Positions 42,662 through 52,000 of a stretch of 64,000 bases of DNA are shown in pieces. The stretch comes from Yeguia hominis. Lineage in GTDB: Bacteria; Bacillota; Clostridia; Oscillospirales; Acutalibacteraceae. The notes under the pieces are model-generated. The model saw only the letters and a list, made by a program, of their open reading frames with translations. It was not told the DNA's origin and did no database searches. The DNA lies in NCBI RefSeq assembly GCF_014384705.1, contig NZ_JACRSN010000016.1, forward strand, positions 10,758 to 74,757. The letters run 5' to 3'. Position 1 is the stretch's first letter. Each line of letters opens with the position of its first letter. The translations under genes and the position numbers were made by a program.

Positions 42662-42988
42662 TTACGTATTTTTGTCAACCTGATGAAAAGTCTTTAAATT
42701 TCCTGTTTTTTCACTGCGCTTTTCCAATTCCGCCGCAACCGCTTCCTGCGAAATGCCCTCGTTGACCATCAACACCGTCAGGTGGTACAGCAAATCCGCA
42801 ATCTCCAGGACCGTTTCTTCCGGGTTGCCGTTTTTGGCGGCAATCAGAACTTCTCCGCATTCTTCTGCGCATTTTTTCAAAATCTTATCCAGCCCTTTTT
42901 CAAACAGATAACAGGTATAGGAACCTTCCGCCTTGGTTTCTCTGCGGCTCAGTACCGTTTTATACAAGGCCTTCATTGCTTCGTCCAT
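42662..42988 (-). CDS. hisE: Phosphoribosyl-ATP diphosphatase (HisE)
   Basis: 108 residues. MazG-like fold: KKCAEECGEVLIAAKNG and EIADLLYHLTVLM give the metal-binding E-E-x-x-E/D pattern. Second step of histidine synthesis. The ATG at 42988 is preferred for AAAGGA about 9 bases upstream; frames beginning up to 27 bases earlier overlap the preceding stop. Last gene of the his operon, separate from HisI, which is here joined to HisA. Confidence 0.93.
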   Translation of the reverse strand: MDEAMKALYKTVLSRRETKAEGSYTCYLFEKGLDKILKKCAEECGEVLIAAKNGNPEETVLEIADLLYHLTVLMVNEGISQEAVAAELEKRSEKTGNLKTFHQVDKNT

Positions 42989-43011
42989 ATTTTCCAATCC
43001 TTTCGTTTCCA

Positions 43012-44085
43012 TCACAACGTTCTTTTTTGAATTTCGCGGAAGAAACAGCTATGTGCGCCGGTATGGCAGGCCGGGCCTGTCTGCCGGACCTTTACAAGCA
43101 GCGTATCATTGTCGCAATCCGCTGTAATCGAGACAACATCCTGATAATGACCGGAGGTGGCACCCTTATTCCAGAGTTCATGCCGGCTCCGACTGTAAAA
43201 CCAAGTGCGGCCCGTCTCAATTGTCAGTTTCAGCGACTCCCGGTTCATATAAGCGAGCATCAAAACCTCGTTGGTTCCTTCTTCCTGAACGATGGCTGGA
43301 ATCAGTCCGCTTTTTTGAAAGAACCGCTCCAAAGTCGGCATTTTCTGACGCCGGGCAGCGCTCTCTTCGACCAAACCAGCAACCGTAATCGCCGATTTCA
43401 GATCCAGCGCACCCGAATACAGGGCTTTTCCGCAAATTGCCCCGTACAGATTGAGGTTGGTCAGATTGATGATATCTTTTAGGCTACTGACCCCGCCGCT
43501 CGCAATGATATGGAACGAAAACGCATAATTCAGCCGGTCAAGCATATCCAGATTCGGACCATTCATCGTGCCGTCGCGCGCAATATCTGTAAAAATAATG
43601 TTTTGCACACCGGCTTTTTCCATTTCCGCCGCCATATCGAGGTAATCCACCTCAGTCGTTTCTGTCCAGCCGTCCGCCGCGACCTTTCCGTTGCGCGCAT
43701 CGATACTGACGGCAACTTGTTCCCCATATTTCTGTACGGCTTCCCGGACAAAATCCGGGCTATTCAGCGCGGCAGAGCCGAGGATTACCCTTGCCACACC
43801 ATTTTTGAGATAAAAATCGACCGTTTCCATATCCCGGATTCCGCCGCCGACTTCTACCTGCAGCCCCGTGTTCCGTACAATGTTTAAAATCACCTCTTGA
43901 TTGACCGGTTTTTTGGCTTTCGCACCATCCAGGTCAACCACATGCATCCAGACTGCGCCATCATGTTCAAATCCTTTTGCAGTTGCAACCGGATCTTCCG
44001 CAACTTTGTGTGCGGTATCGTATTCTCCCTGGATCAGACGAACGCAGGCCCCATCCTTTAAATCAATTGCAGGTAAAATAATCAT
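43012..44085 (-). CDS. hisA-hisI: HisA-HisI fusion: ProFAR isomerase plus phosphoribosyl-AMP cyclohydrolase
   Basis: 357 residues. Residues 1-237 are HisA, a TIM barrel: MIILPAIDLKDGACVRLIQG with the catalytic aspartate, VEVGGGIRDMETV, and FHIIASGGVSSLKDI. After a short linker, residues about 250-355 are HisI: LAYMNRESLKLTIETG, SRSRHELWNKGATSGH, TADCDNDTLLVKV and the metal-binding end GPACHTGAHSC. In most operons hisF lies between these two genes. Here they are one frame and hisF is missing, as if a deletion joined them. GAGGAG lies 9 bases before the ATG at 44085. Confidence 0.94.
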   Translation of the reverse strand: MIILPAIDLKDGACVRLIQGEYDTAHKVAEDPVATAKGFEHDGAVWMHVVDLDGAKAKKPVNQEVILNIVRNTGLQVEVGGGIRDMETVDFYLKNGVARVILGSAALNSPDFVREAVQKYGEQVAVSIDARNGKVAADGWTETTEVDYLDMAAEMEKAGVQNIIFTDIARDGTMNGPNLDMLDRLNYAFSFHIIASGGVSSLKDIINLTNLNLYGAICGKALYSGALDLKSAITVAGLVEESAARRQKMPTLERFFQKSGLIPAIVQEEGTNEVLMLAYMNRESLKLTIETGRTWFYSRSRHELWNKGATSGHYQDVVSITADCDNDTLLVKVRQTGPACHTGAHSCFFREIQKRTL

Positions 44086-44151
44086 GTCCTTCCACTCCTC
44101 TCCGACCGGCATCCTTTCCACTGCACAATGCCGGTTTTCATTTATATCCTA

Positions 44152-44730
44152 TCACAAAACGCCTTTCGTGGAAAGAGGATTTTCCCCGCCGGAGCGTGTC
44201 ACCGCTTCTTTGAGCGCATGCCCCAGAGACTTGTAAACCGCTTCGGTAATATGATGGGAATTTTTTCCGTATTCCTCTTTGATGTGCAGGGTAATGCCGG
44301 CGTTGACCGCAAATGCCCGCAGAAACTCCTCGGTCATACAGCTGTCATAGGTCCCGATCCGTTCTTCGGGAAACTCCGCCCGAAACGCAAGATACGCCCG
44401 CCCGCTCAGGTCGCATACCGCAAGCACCAACGCTTCGTCCATCGGTACATAAAAGCTGCCGTACCGCCGGATTCCGGAAAAATCCCCCAAAGCTTTTGCA
44501 AACGCTTTTCCGAGCACAATCCCGGTATCCTCTACCGTATGATGACAATCCACCTGCAGATCGCCTTTTGCCTTTACGGTCAGCCCGAACCCGCCGTGCA
44601 CCGCAAAGGCCGTAAGCATGTGGTCAAAAAAGCCGATTCCGGTAGAAATCTCCACCGCGCCGCCGTCCAGGTTCAGATCGACCTGAATTACCGTTTCTTT
44701 GGTCTCACGGATCTCTGCTGCACGCCGCAT
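44152..44730 (-). CDS. hisB: Imidazoleglycerol-phosphate dehydratase (HisB)
   Basis: 192 residues, monofunctional (no phosphatase part). Mn-binding motifs FFDHMLTAFAVHGGF, DCHHTVEDTGIVLG and NSHHITEAVYKSLGHAL are present in order. Its stop and start codons touch neighbours: it begins one base within the hisC end. Only 66 bases separate it from hisA, with no room for the usual hisH. Confidence 0.96.
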   Translation of the reverse strand: MRRAAEIRETKETVIQVDLNLDGGAVEISTGIGFFDHMLTAFAVHGGFGLTVKAKGDLQVDCHHTVEDTGIVLGKAFAKALGDFSGIRRYGSFYVPMDEALVLAVCDLSGRAYLAFRAEFPEERIGTYDSCMTEEFLRAFAVNAGITLHIKEEYGKNSHHITEAVYKSLGHALKEAVTRSGGENPLSTKGVL

Positions 44731-45791
44731 CAGGATTCCCCCTCTTTTAAAATCGATTCCAGCGCCGAAAGCACGGCGCGATCTTCTTCCTCTGTCCCCG
44801 CAGTCACGCGGAGGCAGCCTTTCATGAGCCGCACGGCAATGCCTTTTTGCAGCAATGCTTCATAAATGGGCTTGGCCTCCGCTGTTCGGATCAACACAAA
44901 ATTGGTCACACTTTCAAGTACTGCCAGCCTATCCGGAAATTGCGATTCCAGCGCCTTGCATCCGGCGTACAACACATCTCTGGACGCCAGAATTCTAGAA
45001 ATTGCAGCTTTTGCTTCTTCCTTTCGGCGGTAAACCGCTGCACCGGCCGCCTGCGAAACGGTGTTCAGATTATACGGCGATTTTACCGCGCGAAGCACCC
45101 GGATCAGCGTATCATTTGCAACCGCAAATCCCAGCCGGAGTGCCGCCATACCGAACGCCTTTGAACAGGTTCGCAGAACGATCAAATTTTCATACGTCGG
45201 CGCCTCCTGCAGAAGGCTCTGATCCCAAAAGTCCATATAGGCTTCGTCCAGCACGACGAGCGCATCCACCGAACGAATCAGCCGCCGCACTGCTTCGCGG
45301 TCGAGGCCGATTGATGTCGGATTACAGGGGTTCGAGAAAATCAGCATCCGGATATTTTCCCGGCGGCATGTTGCGATGACGGCGTCGACATCAATTTTCA
45401 GCATGTCGTCTTTTGGAAATTCTACACATTCCGCCTCTGCCAGCGACCCGTAAAACCGGTACATGGAAAAGTCCGGCGTCAGGGTAAGCATCCGTTCTCC
45501 ACGCAGCAAAAATGCGTTCATGATGACTGAAATCAGCTCATCGGATCCGTTTCCCGCCGTAACGTAACGCGCATCAATCCCATAATATTCCGCAAACGCC
45601 GCACAGAGCGCGCCTGCCGAAGGGTCCGGGTAACGATTGTACGCTGCCTGCATCATTGCCTCTGCGAATTCCGCCCGCAGTGCTTCCGATGCATTAAAGC
45701 AGGATTCATTGGCGTCCAGCCGGATCGGATAAGTTCCGACAACCGGACTATACGGCACCAGGTTCTTTACTTTTTCATTCAGCGCATACAT
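44730..45791 (-). CDS. hisC: Histidinol-phosphate aminotransferase (HisC)
   Basis: 353 residues, class I/II PLP aminotransferase. The PLP lysine is in LRTCSKAFGMAALRLGFAVA; the substrate and cofactor regions IRLDANESCFN, TAGNGSDELI, IFSNPCNPTS and VVLDEAYMDF are all present. Overlaps hisD by 13 bases, so translation is coupled. Confidence 0.95.
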   Translation of the reverse strand: MYALNEKVKNLVPYSPVVGTYPIRLDANESCFNASEALRAEFAEAMMQAAYNRYPDPSAGALCAAFAEYYGIDARYVTAGNGSDELISVIMNAFLLRGERMLTLTPDFSMYRFYGSLAEAECVEFPKDDMLKIDVDAVIATCRRENIRMLIFSNPCNPTSIGLDREAVRRLIRSVDALVVLDEAYMDFWDQSLLQEAPTYENLIVLRTCSKAFGMAALRLGFAVANDTLIRVLRAVKSPYNLNTVSQAAGAAVYRRKEEAKAAISRILASRDVLYAGCKALESQFPDRLAVLESVTNFVLIRTAEAKPIYEALLQKGIAVRLMKGCLRVTAGTEEEDRAVLSALESILKEGES

Positions 45792-47083
45792 TCCAATTCC
45801 TCCGCCCTCACTGCAATTGCATTCGCATGCGCCGTCAGGCCCTCCGCGTTTGCCAGCGTGATGACATCCGATTTGGCTGCCATCAGCGCGTCCTGTGTAT
45901 AATAGATAAAACCGGATTTCTTGACAAAACTATCCACAGAAAGCGGAGAGAAAAAGCGGGCCGTTCCGCCTGTCGGCAGGACGTGATTCGGTCCTGCGTA
46001 GTAATCCCCGATCGGTTCCGGAGAATAGTTTCCGAGGAACACGGAACCGGCATTATCCAGCCGTCCCAGCAGCTCCATTGGATTTTTCGTGCAAATTTCC
46101 GCATGTTCCGGCGCCAAGGTATTGGCAAAATCAAGTGCAACGTCAATCGAATCGCAAACAATTGCTGCACCGAATCCGGAAAGAGACGCTTCGATCATTT
46201 CTTTGCGCGAAAGACCGGCGATCTGCCGGGCAATCTCCCGATCGGTCTCTTCTGCAAGGCGTTCCGAGGTAGTCAGCAAAATCGCCGACGCCAGCACATC
46301 GTGCTCCGCCTGAGACATTAAGTCTGCCGCCAGATAGCGCGGATCCGCCGTTTCGTCTGCCATGATGAGAATCTCACTCGGACCTGCAATCATGTCGATG
46401 TCCACCACGCCGTAAAGCTGCTTTTTTGCCGTTGCGACATAGATATTTCCCGGTCCGACGATTTTATCGACCTTCGGCACAGACGCTGTCCCGTAAGCCA
46501 GCGCCGCCACAGCCTGCGCGCCGCCAATACAGAACACCCGATCCACGCCGGCCGCCACAGCCGCCGCCAAAATATCCGGATTCATGCCGCCGTCTTTGGA
46601 AGGCGGCGTCACCATTACAACCTCTTCCACGCCGGCAATTTTTGCAGGAATTGCATTCATCAGAACCGAAGAGGGGTACGCTGCCGTGCCGCCCGGCACA
46701 TAGATACCTGCGCGCTTCAGCCCACGCACTCTCTGGCCGACCATAACGCCATCGGCACGGGTCTCAAACCAACTTTGCTGCTTTTGCCGCTCATGAAAGG
46801 CCCGAATATTTTCCGCCGCGTGCGCAATTGCCTGTCGAAGCTCCGGTGCAGACGCTTCCGCAAGCCGCCTGACTTCCTCTTGCGGAAGTTCCAAGGCTCC
46901 CAGTTCCACACCGTCAAATTGTTTCGTGTACTGCCGGACTGCCGCATCTCCGTCCTTCCGGACAGCAGCAAGAATTTCTGCAACCGCGCTGTCGACCCGG
47001 CGCCCTTTTTCTTCGTCGCGTGTTTTGAGCTGCGCAATAAATGCCTCGCAGGTATTTCGATCTCCTTTGATGATCTGGATCAT
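45779..47083 (-). CDS. hisD: Histidinol dehydrogenase (HisD)
   Basis: 434 residues. Zinc enzyme doing the last two oxidations. Conserved segments: VPGGTAAYPSSVLMNAIPAK, DKIVGPGNIYVATAKK, DMIAGPSEILIMADET, the catalytic AEHD region in MSQAEHDVLASAIL, and APEHAEICTKNP. Overlaps hisG by 4 bases. Confidence 0.96.
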   Translation of the reverse strand: MIQIIKGDRNTCEAFIAQLKTRDEEKGRRVDSAVAEILAAVRKDGDAAVRQYTKQFDGVELGALELPQEEVRRLAEASAPELRQAIAHAAENIRAFHERQKQQSWFETRADGVMVGQRVRGLKRAGIYVPGGTAAYPSSVLMNAIPAKIAGVEEVVMVTPPSKDGGMNPDILAAAVAAGVDRVFCIGGAQAVAALAYGTASVPKVDKIVGPGNIYVATAKKQLYGVVDIDMIAGPSEILIMADETADPRYLAADLMSQAEHDVLASAILLTTSERLAEETDREIARQIAGLSRKEMIEASLSGFGAAIVCDSIDVALDFANTLAPEHAEICTKNPMELLGRLDNAGSVFLGNYSPEPIGDYYAGPNHVLPTGGTARFFSPLSVDSFVKKSGFIYYTQDALMAAKSDVITLANAEGLTAHANAIAVRAEELECMR

Positions 47084-47718
47084 TCCATTTCCTCCTTCGC
47101 AGCTTCCAATTTATCGGCAAAGGCCTCGATTTCCGCCTTGCGCAATTTCAGGCTTGCCGGATTGACGATCATCCGTGCAGAAATCTCCGCGACGGTTTCA
47201 ATGACCTGCAAACCGTTTTCCCGAAGTGTCGAACCGGTCTCTACAATATCGACAATGGCATCCGAAAGTCCCAGCAGCGGTGCCAGTTCAACAGAACCCT
47301 CGATCTTTATGACCCGGATATCCATCGCCTTGCTCTCAAAAAACGCGCGCGTAACCGCAGGGTATTTCGATGCAATCGTTTTTACTGTATAACCGCTGTA
47401 AAAATCCCGGTCCTTCGGTCCTGCCAGCGCAAACCGGCATTTTCCAAACCCAAAATCCAGCACTTCATAAAAGCTGCCGCCGCTCTCCATGATGGTGTCT
47501 TTTCCGACGACGCCGATATCACACACGCCGTACTCCACATAGGTAATCACGTCCGCCGCCTTTGCCAGTACGACCTCAAACGAGCCGTCTCCGACCGGCA
47601 AAATCAGCCGCCGACCTTTATTCCGCACTGCCGTGCAATCGTACCCCGCCTTTTCCAGCAGCGCAACCGTGTCTTTCTCCAACCGTCCTTTTGTCAGGGC
47701 TATCCGAATGGGTTTCAT
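47080..47718 (-). CDS. hisG: ATP phosphoribosyltransferase, short form (HisG)
   Basis: 212 residues, the short type without the C-terminal regulatory domain; it needs HisZ, encoded immediately upstream. Motifs: ALTKGRLEKDTVALLEKAGY, YVEYGVCDIGVVGKDTI, and DAIVDIVETGSTLRENGL (PRPP-binding). First committed step of the pathway. It overlaps both neighbours by 4 bases. Confidence 0.96.
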   Translation of the reverse strand: MKPIRIALTKGRLEKDTVALLEKAGYDCTAVRNKGRRLILPVGDGSFEVVLAKAADVITYVEYGVCDIGVVGKDTIMESGGSFYEVLDFGFGKCRFALAGPKDRDFYSGYTVKTIASKYPAVTRAFFESKAMDIRVIKIEGSVELAPLLGLSDAIVDIVETGSTLRENGLQVIETVAEISARMIVNPASLKLRKAEIEAFADKLEAAKEEME

Positions 47719-48929
47719 TGGGCACCTCCATCCCGGCCTATCGCAACCGTCTCTGTTTTTTCTCCGACAAAATCCACGCGTTCAATTCCAAGCTGCCGCG
47801 CATACGCCAAGGTTTCTTCGCGTGTTTCAAACACGGATGTTTCGCTCCGGATTCCGTTTTGTGTCAATCGGGTACTGTGCGCAAGCGCTTTCAGCTCATA
47901 TCCGGGATCACCGTATACCAAAACCTTTGCCGCCGGAACTTCCGGCACCTCTCCGCGCAGCATGGCAATTCCCGCAAGCGCATCCGCATTCACTGCGAAC
48001 CCGATTGCCGGCATCGGCGCACCGAACATTGCCAGCAGATTGTCATACCGTCCGCCGGAAAGGACGGCATCTCCATACTCCTCAACGTACGCGCTGAAGA
48101 TAATTCCCGTGTAATAATCGATCCGCTGAACCAGACTCAAATCGACCAGAAGTTTCTGTCCCAACCCTAAGCTGGCCAGCATGGTGTATACTTCGCGCAA
48201 ATAAGCAAGCGTCTTTCTGCTTTCTTCGTCGATGCAGTAGGCCTCTGCTTCTTCAAAAATTTCCTCTCCTCCAAACAGGCGGGGAAGCCGCCGCATTGCA
48301 CGCACAGGCGCGGAATCCTCCAGCGAATCCAAAATGGTATTCAGCGCCGCATAGTTTTTGGACTCAATTGCCGCCCGGACATCCTCCCGCGTTTCTTCGG
48401 AAACCGGCAGATGCGCCGCCAAGGCACGGAAAAATCCCGCATGTCCAATTTCCAGCCGGAAATCCGGCGTACAGAGATTCATCGCCTCAACCGCTGCTGT
48501 AATGACCTCCAGATCCGCCCGCAATCCGCCTGCACCGAGCAGCTCCACACCGGTCTGCGTAATCTCATGGCTTCTGCCGGTTCTGCCGTGGTCATTGCGG
48601 TAAACCGGCTGTGTATAATAAAGCCGAACCGGTTTGGGCTGATTCTGCAGGCGGGTTGCCGTCAGGCGCGCGATCGGCATGGTCAGATCCGGGCGAAAAA
48701 CAACCGTGCGGCCTGCGCGGTCCGTCGCTTTATACATCTCTTCCTGCGAAATCCCCGCGCCCTCCAGCGCAAAGACATCATAAAATTCCAGACCCGGCGT
48801 GACGACCTCGTGAAATCCGCGGGAAGCAAAAAGCCCGGAAAGCTTCCGTTCCACATTGCGACGCGCAAAGCATTCTCCGAACAGGAGGTCTTTTGTCCCC
48901 TCCGGAGTAATTTTATTATATTTTTTCAT
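47715..48929 (-). CDS. hisZ: ATP phosphoribosyltransferase regulatory subunit (HisZ)
   Basis: 404 residues, a catalytically inactive histidyl-tRNA synthetase paralogue that activates and feedback-regulates short HisG. It has class II synthetase-like segments (EVVTPGLEFYDVFALEG, FRPDLTMPIARLTATR, QRIDYYTGIIFSAYV, GGRYDNLL). It lacks the full anticodon-binding domain layout of HisS, and its place ahead of hisG supports HisZ. First gene of the his operon, behind the promoter at 48969-48997. AGGAGG-like site not seen; the Shine-Dalgarno before this ATG is weak. Confidence 0.9.
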   Translation of the reverse strand: MKKYNKITPEGTKDLLFGECFARRNVERKLSGLFASRGFHEVVTPGLEFYDVFALEGAGISQEEMYKATDRAGRTVVFRPDLTMPIARLTATRLQNQPKPVRLYYTQPVYRNDHGRTGRSHEITQTGVELLGAGGLRADLEVITAAVEAMNLCTPDFRLEIGHAGFFRALAAHLPVSEETREDVRAAIESKNYAALNTILDSLEDSAPVRAMRRLPRLFGGEEIFEEAEAYCIDEESRKTLAYLREVYTMLASLGLGQKLLVDLSLVQRIDYYTGIIFSAYVEEYGDAVLSGGRYDNLLAMFGAPMPAIGFAVNADALAGIAMLRGEVPEVPAAKVLVYGDPGYELKALAHSTRLTQNGIRSETSVFETREETLAYARQLGIERVDFVGEKTETVAIGRDGGAQ

Positions 48930-48968
48930 TGGCCGGTCACGCCCTTTCTTTTGCTTTAGCTTGCTAAT

Positions 48969-48997
48969 ATGCTAACATATAAAAATCTTTTTGTCAA
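48969..48997 (-). promoter_or_regulatory. SigA-type promoter of the his operon
   Basis: Minus strand -35 TTGACA (48992-48997), 17-base spacer, -10 TAGCAT (48969-48974), about 40 bases before hisZ. I see no T-box or leader peptide in this short leader. Confidence 0.75.
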
Positions 48998-49008
48998 TAA
49001 TAAAAAAA

Positions 49009-49033
49009 CAGGGAGCAACCGGGTTGCTCCCTG
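49009..49033 (-). terminator. Terminator of the pyrH-polC operon
   Basis: Stem CAGGGAGCAAC / GTTGCTCCCTG with a 3-base loop, followed on the minus strand by seven T. Lies 3 bases after the polC stop. Confidence 0.9.
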
Positions 49034-49036
49034 CGT

Positions 49037-52000
49037 TCAGCCGAACAAACTCAGCTGGCTGCTTTGCGGCAACCCTTCCAAAGCGCCCGCATTTGCAAGT
49101 TTTTCAATTACAGCACTTGAAATCTTTGCTCTGCCCTGCAAGTCTTCGATCGATTTGTATCGTTCTCCGGAACGCGCCGCTTCGTAAAGACTATTGGCAG
49201 CGGATTCCCCGACTTCCGGCAATGCAACAAACGGCAGTCGGATTTTTCCGTCCTCCACCAAAAATTTTCTGGAATCCGAACGATACAGATCAACCGGCAG
49301 CAGCTCGATTTTTCGCGCCAGCATCTCGTTGATAATTTGCAAAGTTGCCACCGAGGAAATTTCCTTTGCGGAAGCCTCCCGGCCTTTGTTTTTAATTTCC
49401 GCCATTCTGCGGCAAACGGCATCTTTGCCCCGAATTGCAACATTTCCGTCAAAATCCTCGTTGCGCACCGTAAAGTACGCCGCATAGTACTCGATCGGAT
49501 AATGCACCTTGTACCATCCCAGCCGCAGCGTTGCGATCATGTAGGCCGCCGCGTGCGCTTTCGGGAACATGTATTTGATTTTCATACAGGAATCAATGTA
49601 CCACTCCGGCACATCATGTTCCCGCATTTCCGTCAAATACTCTTCTGTCAGCAGTTTTTTTGCCTTTCCCTTTCGGGTAATCTCCATAATTTTAAACGCG
49701 CTTTTCGGTTTAAGCCCCTTGAGCAAAAGGTAGGTCATAATACTGTCACGCGTACCGATGACGTCCGAAATTGTGCAAACTTTGTTTTTGATCAGATCCT
49801 GCGCGTTGCCAAGCCAGACGTCCGTTCCGTGGGAAAGGCCGGAAACCTGCAAAAGATCCGAGAAGGTCTTCGGTTGGGATTCAATCAGCATCCCGCGGAC
49901 AAAGCTGGTTCCAACCTCCGGCAGCGAAAAGGTGCCGGTTTCAGAATCGATATCCTCCGGCGTCACCCCGAGCGCCTTAGTCGAGGTAAACAGGGACATC
50001 ACCTCCGGATCGCTCATCGAAACTTTCATAACCGGAATGCCGGTGTAGTCCTCCAAATACCGGTAAATGGTCGGCACATCGTGCCCAAGCTCATCGAGTT
50101 TGCAGAGCGTGTCATGCATCGATTTAAATTCAAAATGCGTTGTAATACTGTCGGACGTTGCGTCGTCGGCCGGGCGCTGGACCGGACAGAAATCGTAAAC
50201 CTCCATCCCGCGCGGCACAACAACCATTCCGCCCGGATGTTGTCCCGTTGTGCGCTTGACACCGGTAAACCCGAGCGCCAGCCGCAGTTCTTCTGCACGG
50301 TGCAGGACAATTCCTTTTTCCTCTTCATATTTTTTTACAAAACCAATCGCCGTTTTTTCTTTAATGGTTCCAATGGTTCCTGCTTTAAACACATTTTCAC
50401 GACCGAACACTTCTTCTGTGTACCGGTGCGCCCGGGTCTGGTATTCGCCGGAAAAGTTGAGGTCGATATCCGGAACTTTATCGCCTTCAAAGCCCAAAAA
50501 TGTTTCAAACGGAATATTGTGCCCGTCACGGTCAAGCGGAATGCCGCAGTTCGGGCAGTTTTTCTGTGGAAGGTCAAACCCGGACCCCACACTACCGTCC
50601 GTGATAAACGCACTGTAATGGCACTCCGGGCAAACATAATGCGGCATCAGCGGATTTACCTCTGAAATACCCGCCATACTTGCAACAAAAGACGAACCGA
50701 CCGAACCACGCGAGCCGACAAGATAGCCGTGTTCTTCAGAATTGGAAACCAGCATCTGCGCGGTCATGTACAAAACGGAATAATTATATTTATTGATTGC
50801 ACCGAGCTCACGTGCAAGCCGGGTTTCGACAATCTCCGGCAGCGGATCTCCGTATTTCTTCTTGGCATTTGCCCAGCACATGCTGTTGAGCTTCTCTTCG
50901 GCGCCGTCAATCACCGGTGCATAGAGGTCCTTCGGCACCGGGATCAAATCTTCTGTCTGTTCCGCAATCCAATTGGGATTGGTCACGACCACCTCATAGG
51001 CTTTTTCCTCACCGAGATAGGAAAATTCGTCGAGCATTTCTGCGGTTGTGCGGAAAAACAGCTTCGTCGGGACATCGTCATAATGGCCGATCATCAGCAT
51101 ATTCCGGTACTGCGCATCTTTTGGATCCAGAAAATGGGCATCGCAGGTTGCAACAACCGGCTTGCCGAGTTCATCCGCAATCCGGACAACGCGCCGGTTA
51201 TAGTCGCGCAGCGCCTCGTCATCCGCAGCTGTGCCGTTTCGAATCATGAAGCGGTTATTTTCAATCGGTTGGATTTCCAGATAATCGTAGAACGAAGCAA
51301 TTTCCTTGACGGTCTCGTCGGACTCCCCGTTTACAATCGCACGGAAAATCTCCCCGCGTTCACACGCCCCGCCGATGATCAGCCCTTCCCGGTACTGCTC
51401 CAGAAGGCTTTTCGGAATCCGGGGCTTGCGGTAAAAATGCTCCAAATGGGAAATCGAGATCAGCCGATACAGGTTTTTCAGTCCGGCCTTATTTTTCACC
51501 AAGATTACCTGGTGGAAATACTCCAGCTTTTTGACCAGGTCTTCTCCTTCCGGAAGATTGAGTGCGACATTTCGGGCCTTGGCATCGGTATCATTGACGA
51601 AATAGGCTTCTACGCCGTAAATCATCTTCAGCTCCGCCCCGTTTTTCCGGGCGCGTTCCACCTCGTCGTGCGCATATGGAAACGCCTGTACCACGCCGTG
51701 ATCGGTCACTGCAATCGCCGTATGGCCCCAGGCAACCGCACGCCGGATATAATCTTCGATCGGATTGATGCCGTCCAGTCCGGACATATTGGTGTGCAGA
51801 TGCAGCTCAACCCGCTTCTTCGGCGCGTCGTCATCCACCTTAATCTGTTCCACTGCCGCGATACTGTCCGGCCGCATGACGATTTCCCGGTCATATTTAT
51901 CAAATTCCAGCGCACCGCTGACAATCACCGACATGCCTTTGGCAAGCGTGTCCACCGCCTTGCAGTCGTTGATATTCATCAGAAGCTTAAGCGTCATGGA

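Noticed and set aside
44086..44151. hisH remnant between hisB and hisA
   Set aside because: The 66 bases encode no HisH-like peptide; only a small CCGGCAT/ATGCCGG stem is visible.
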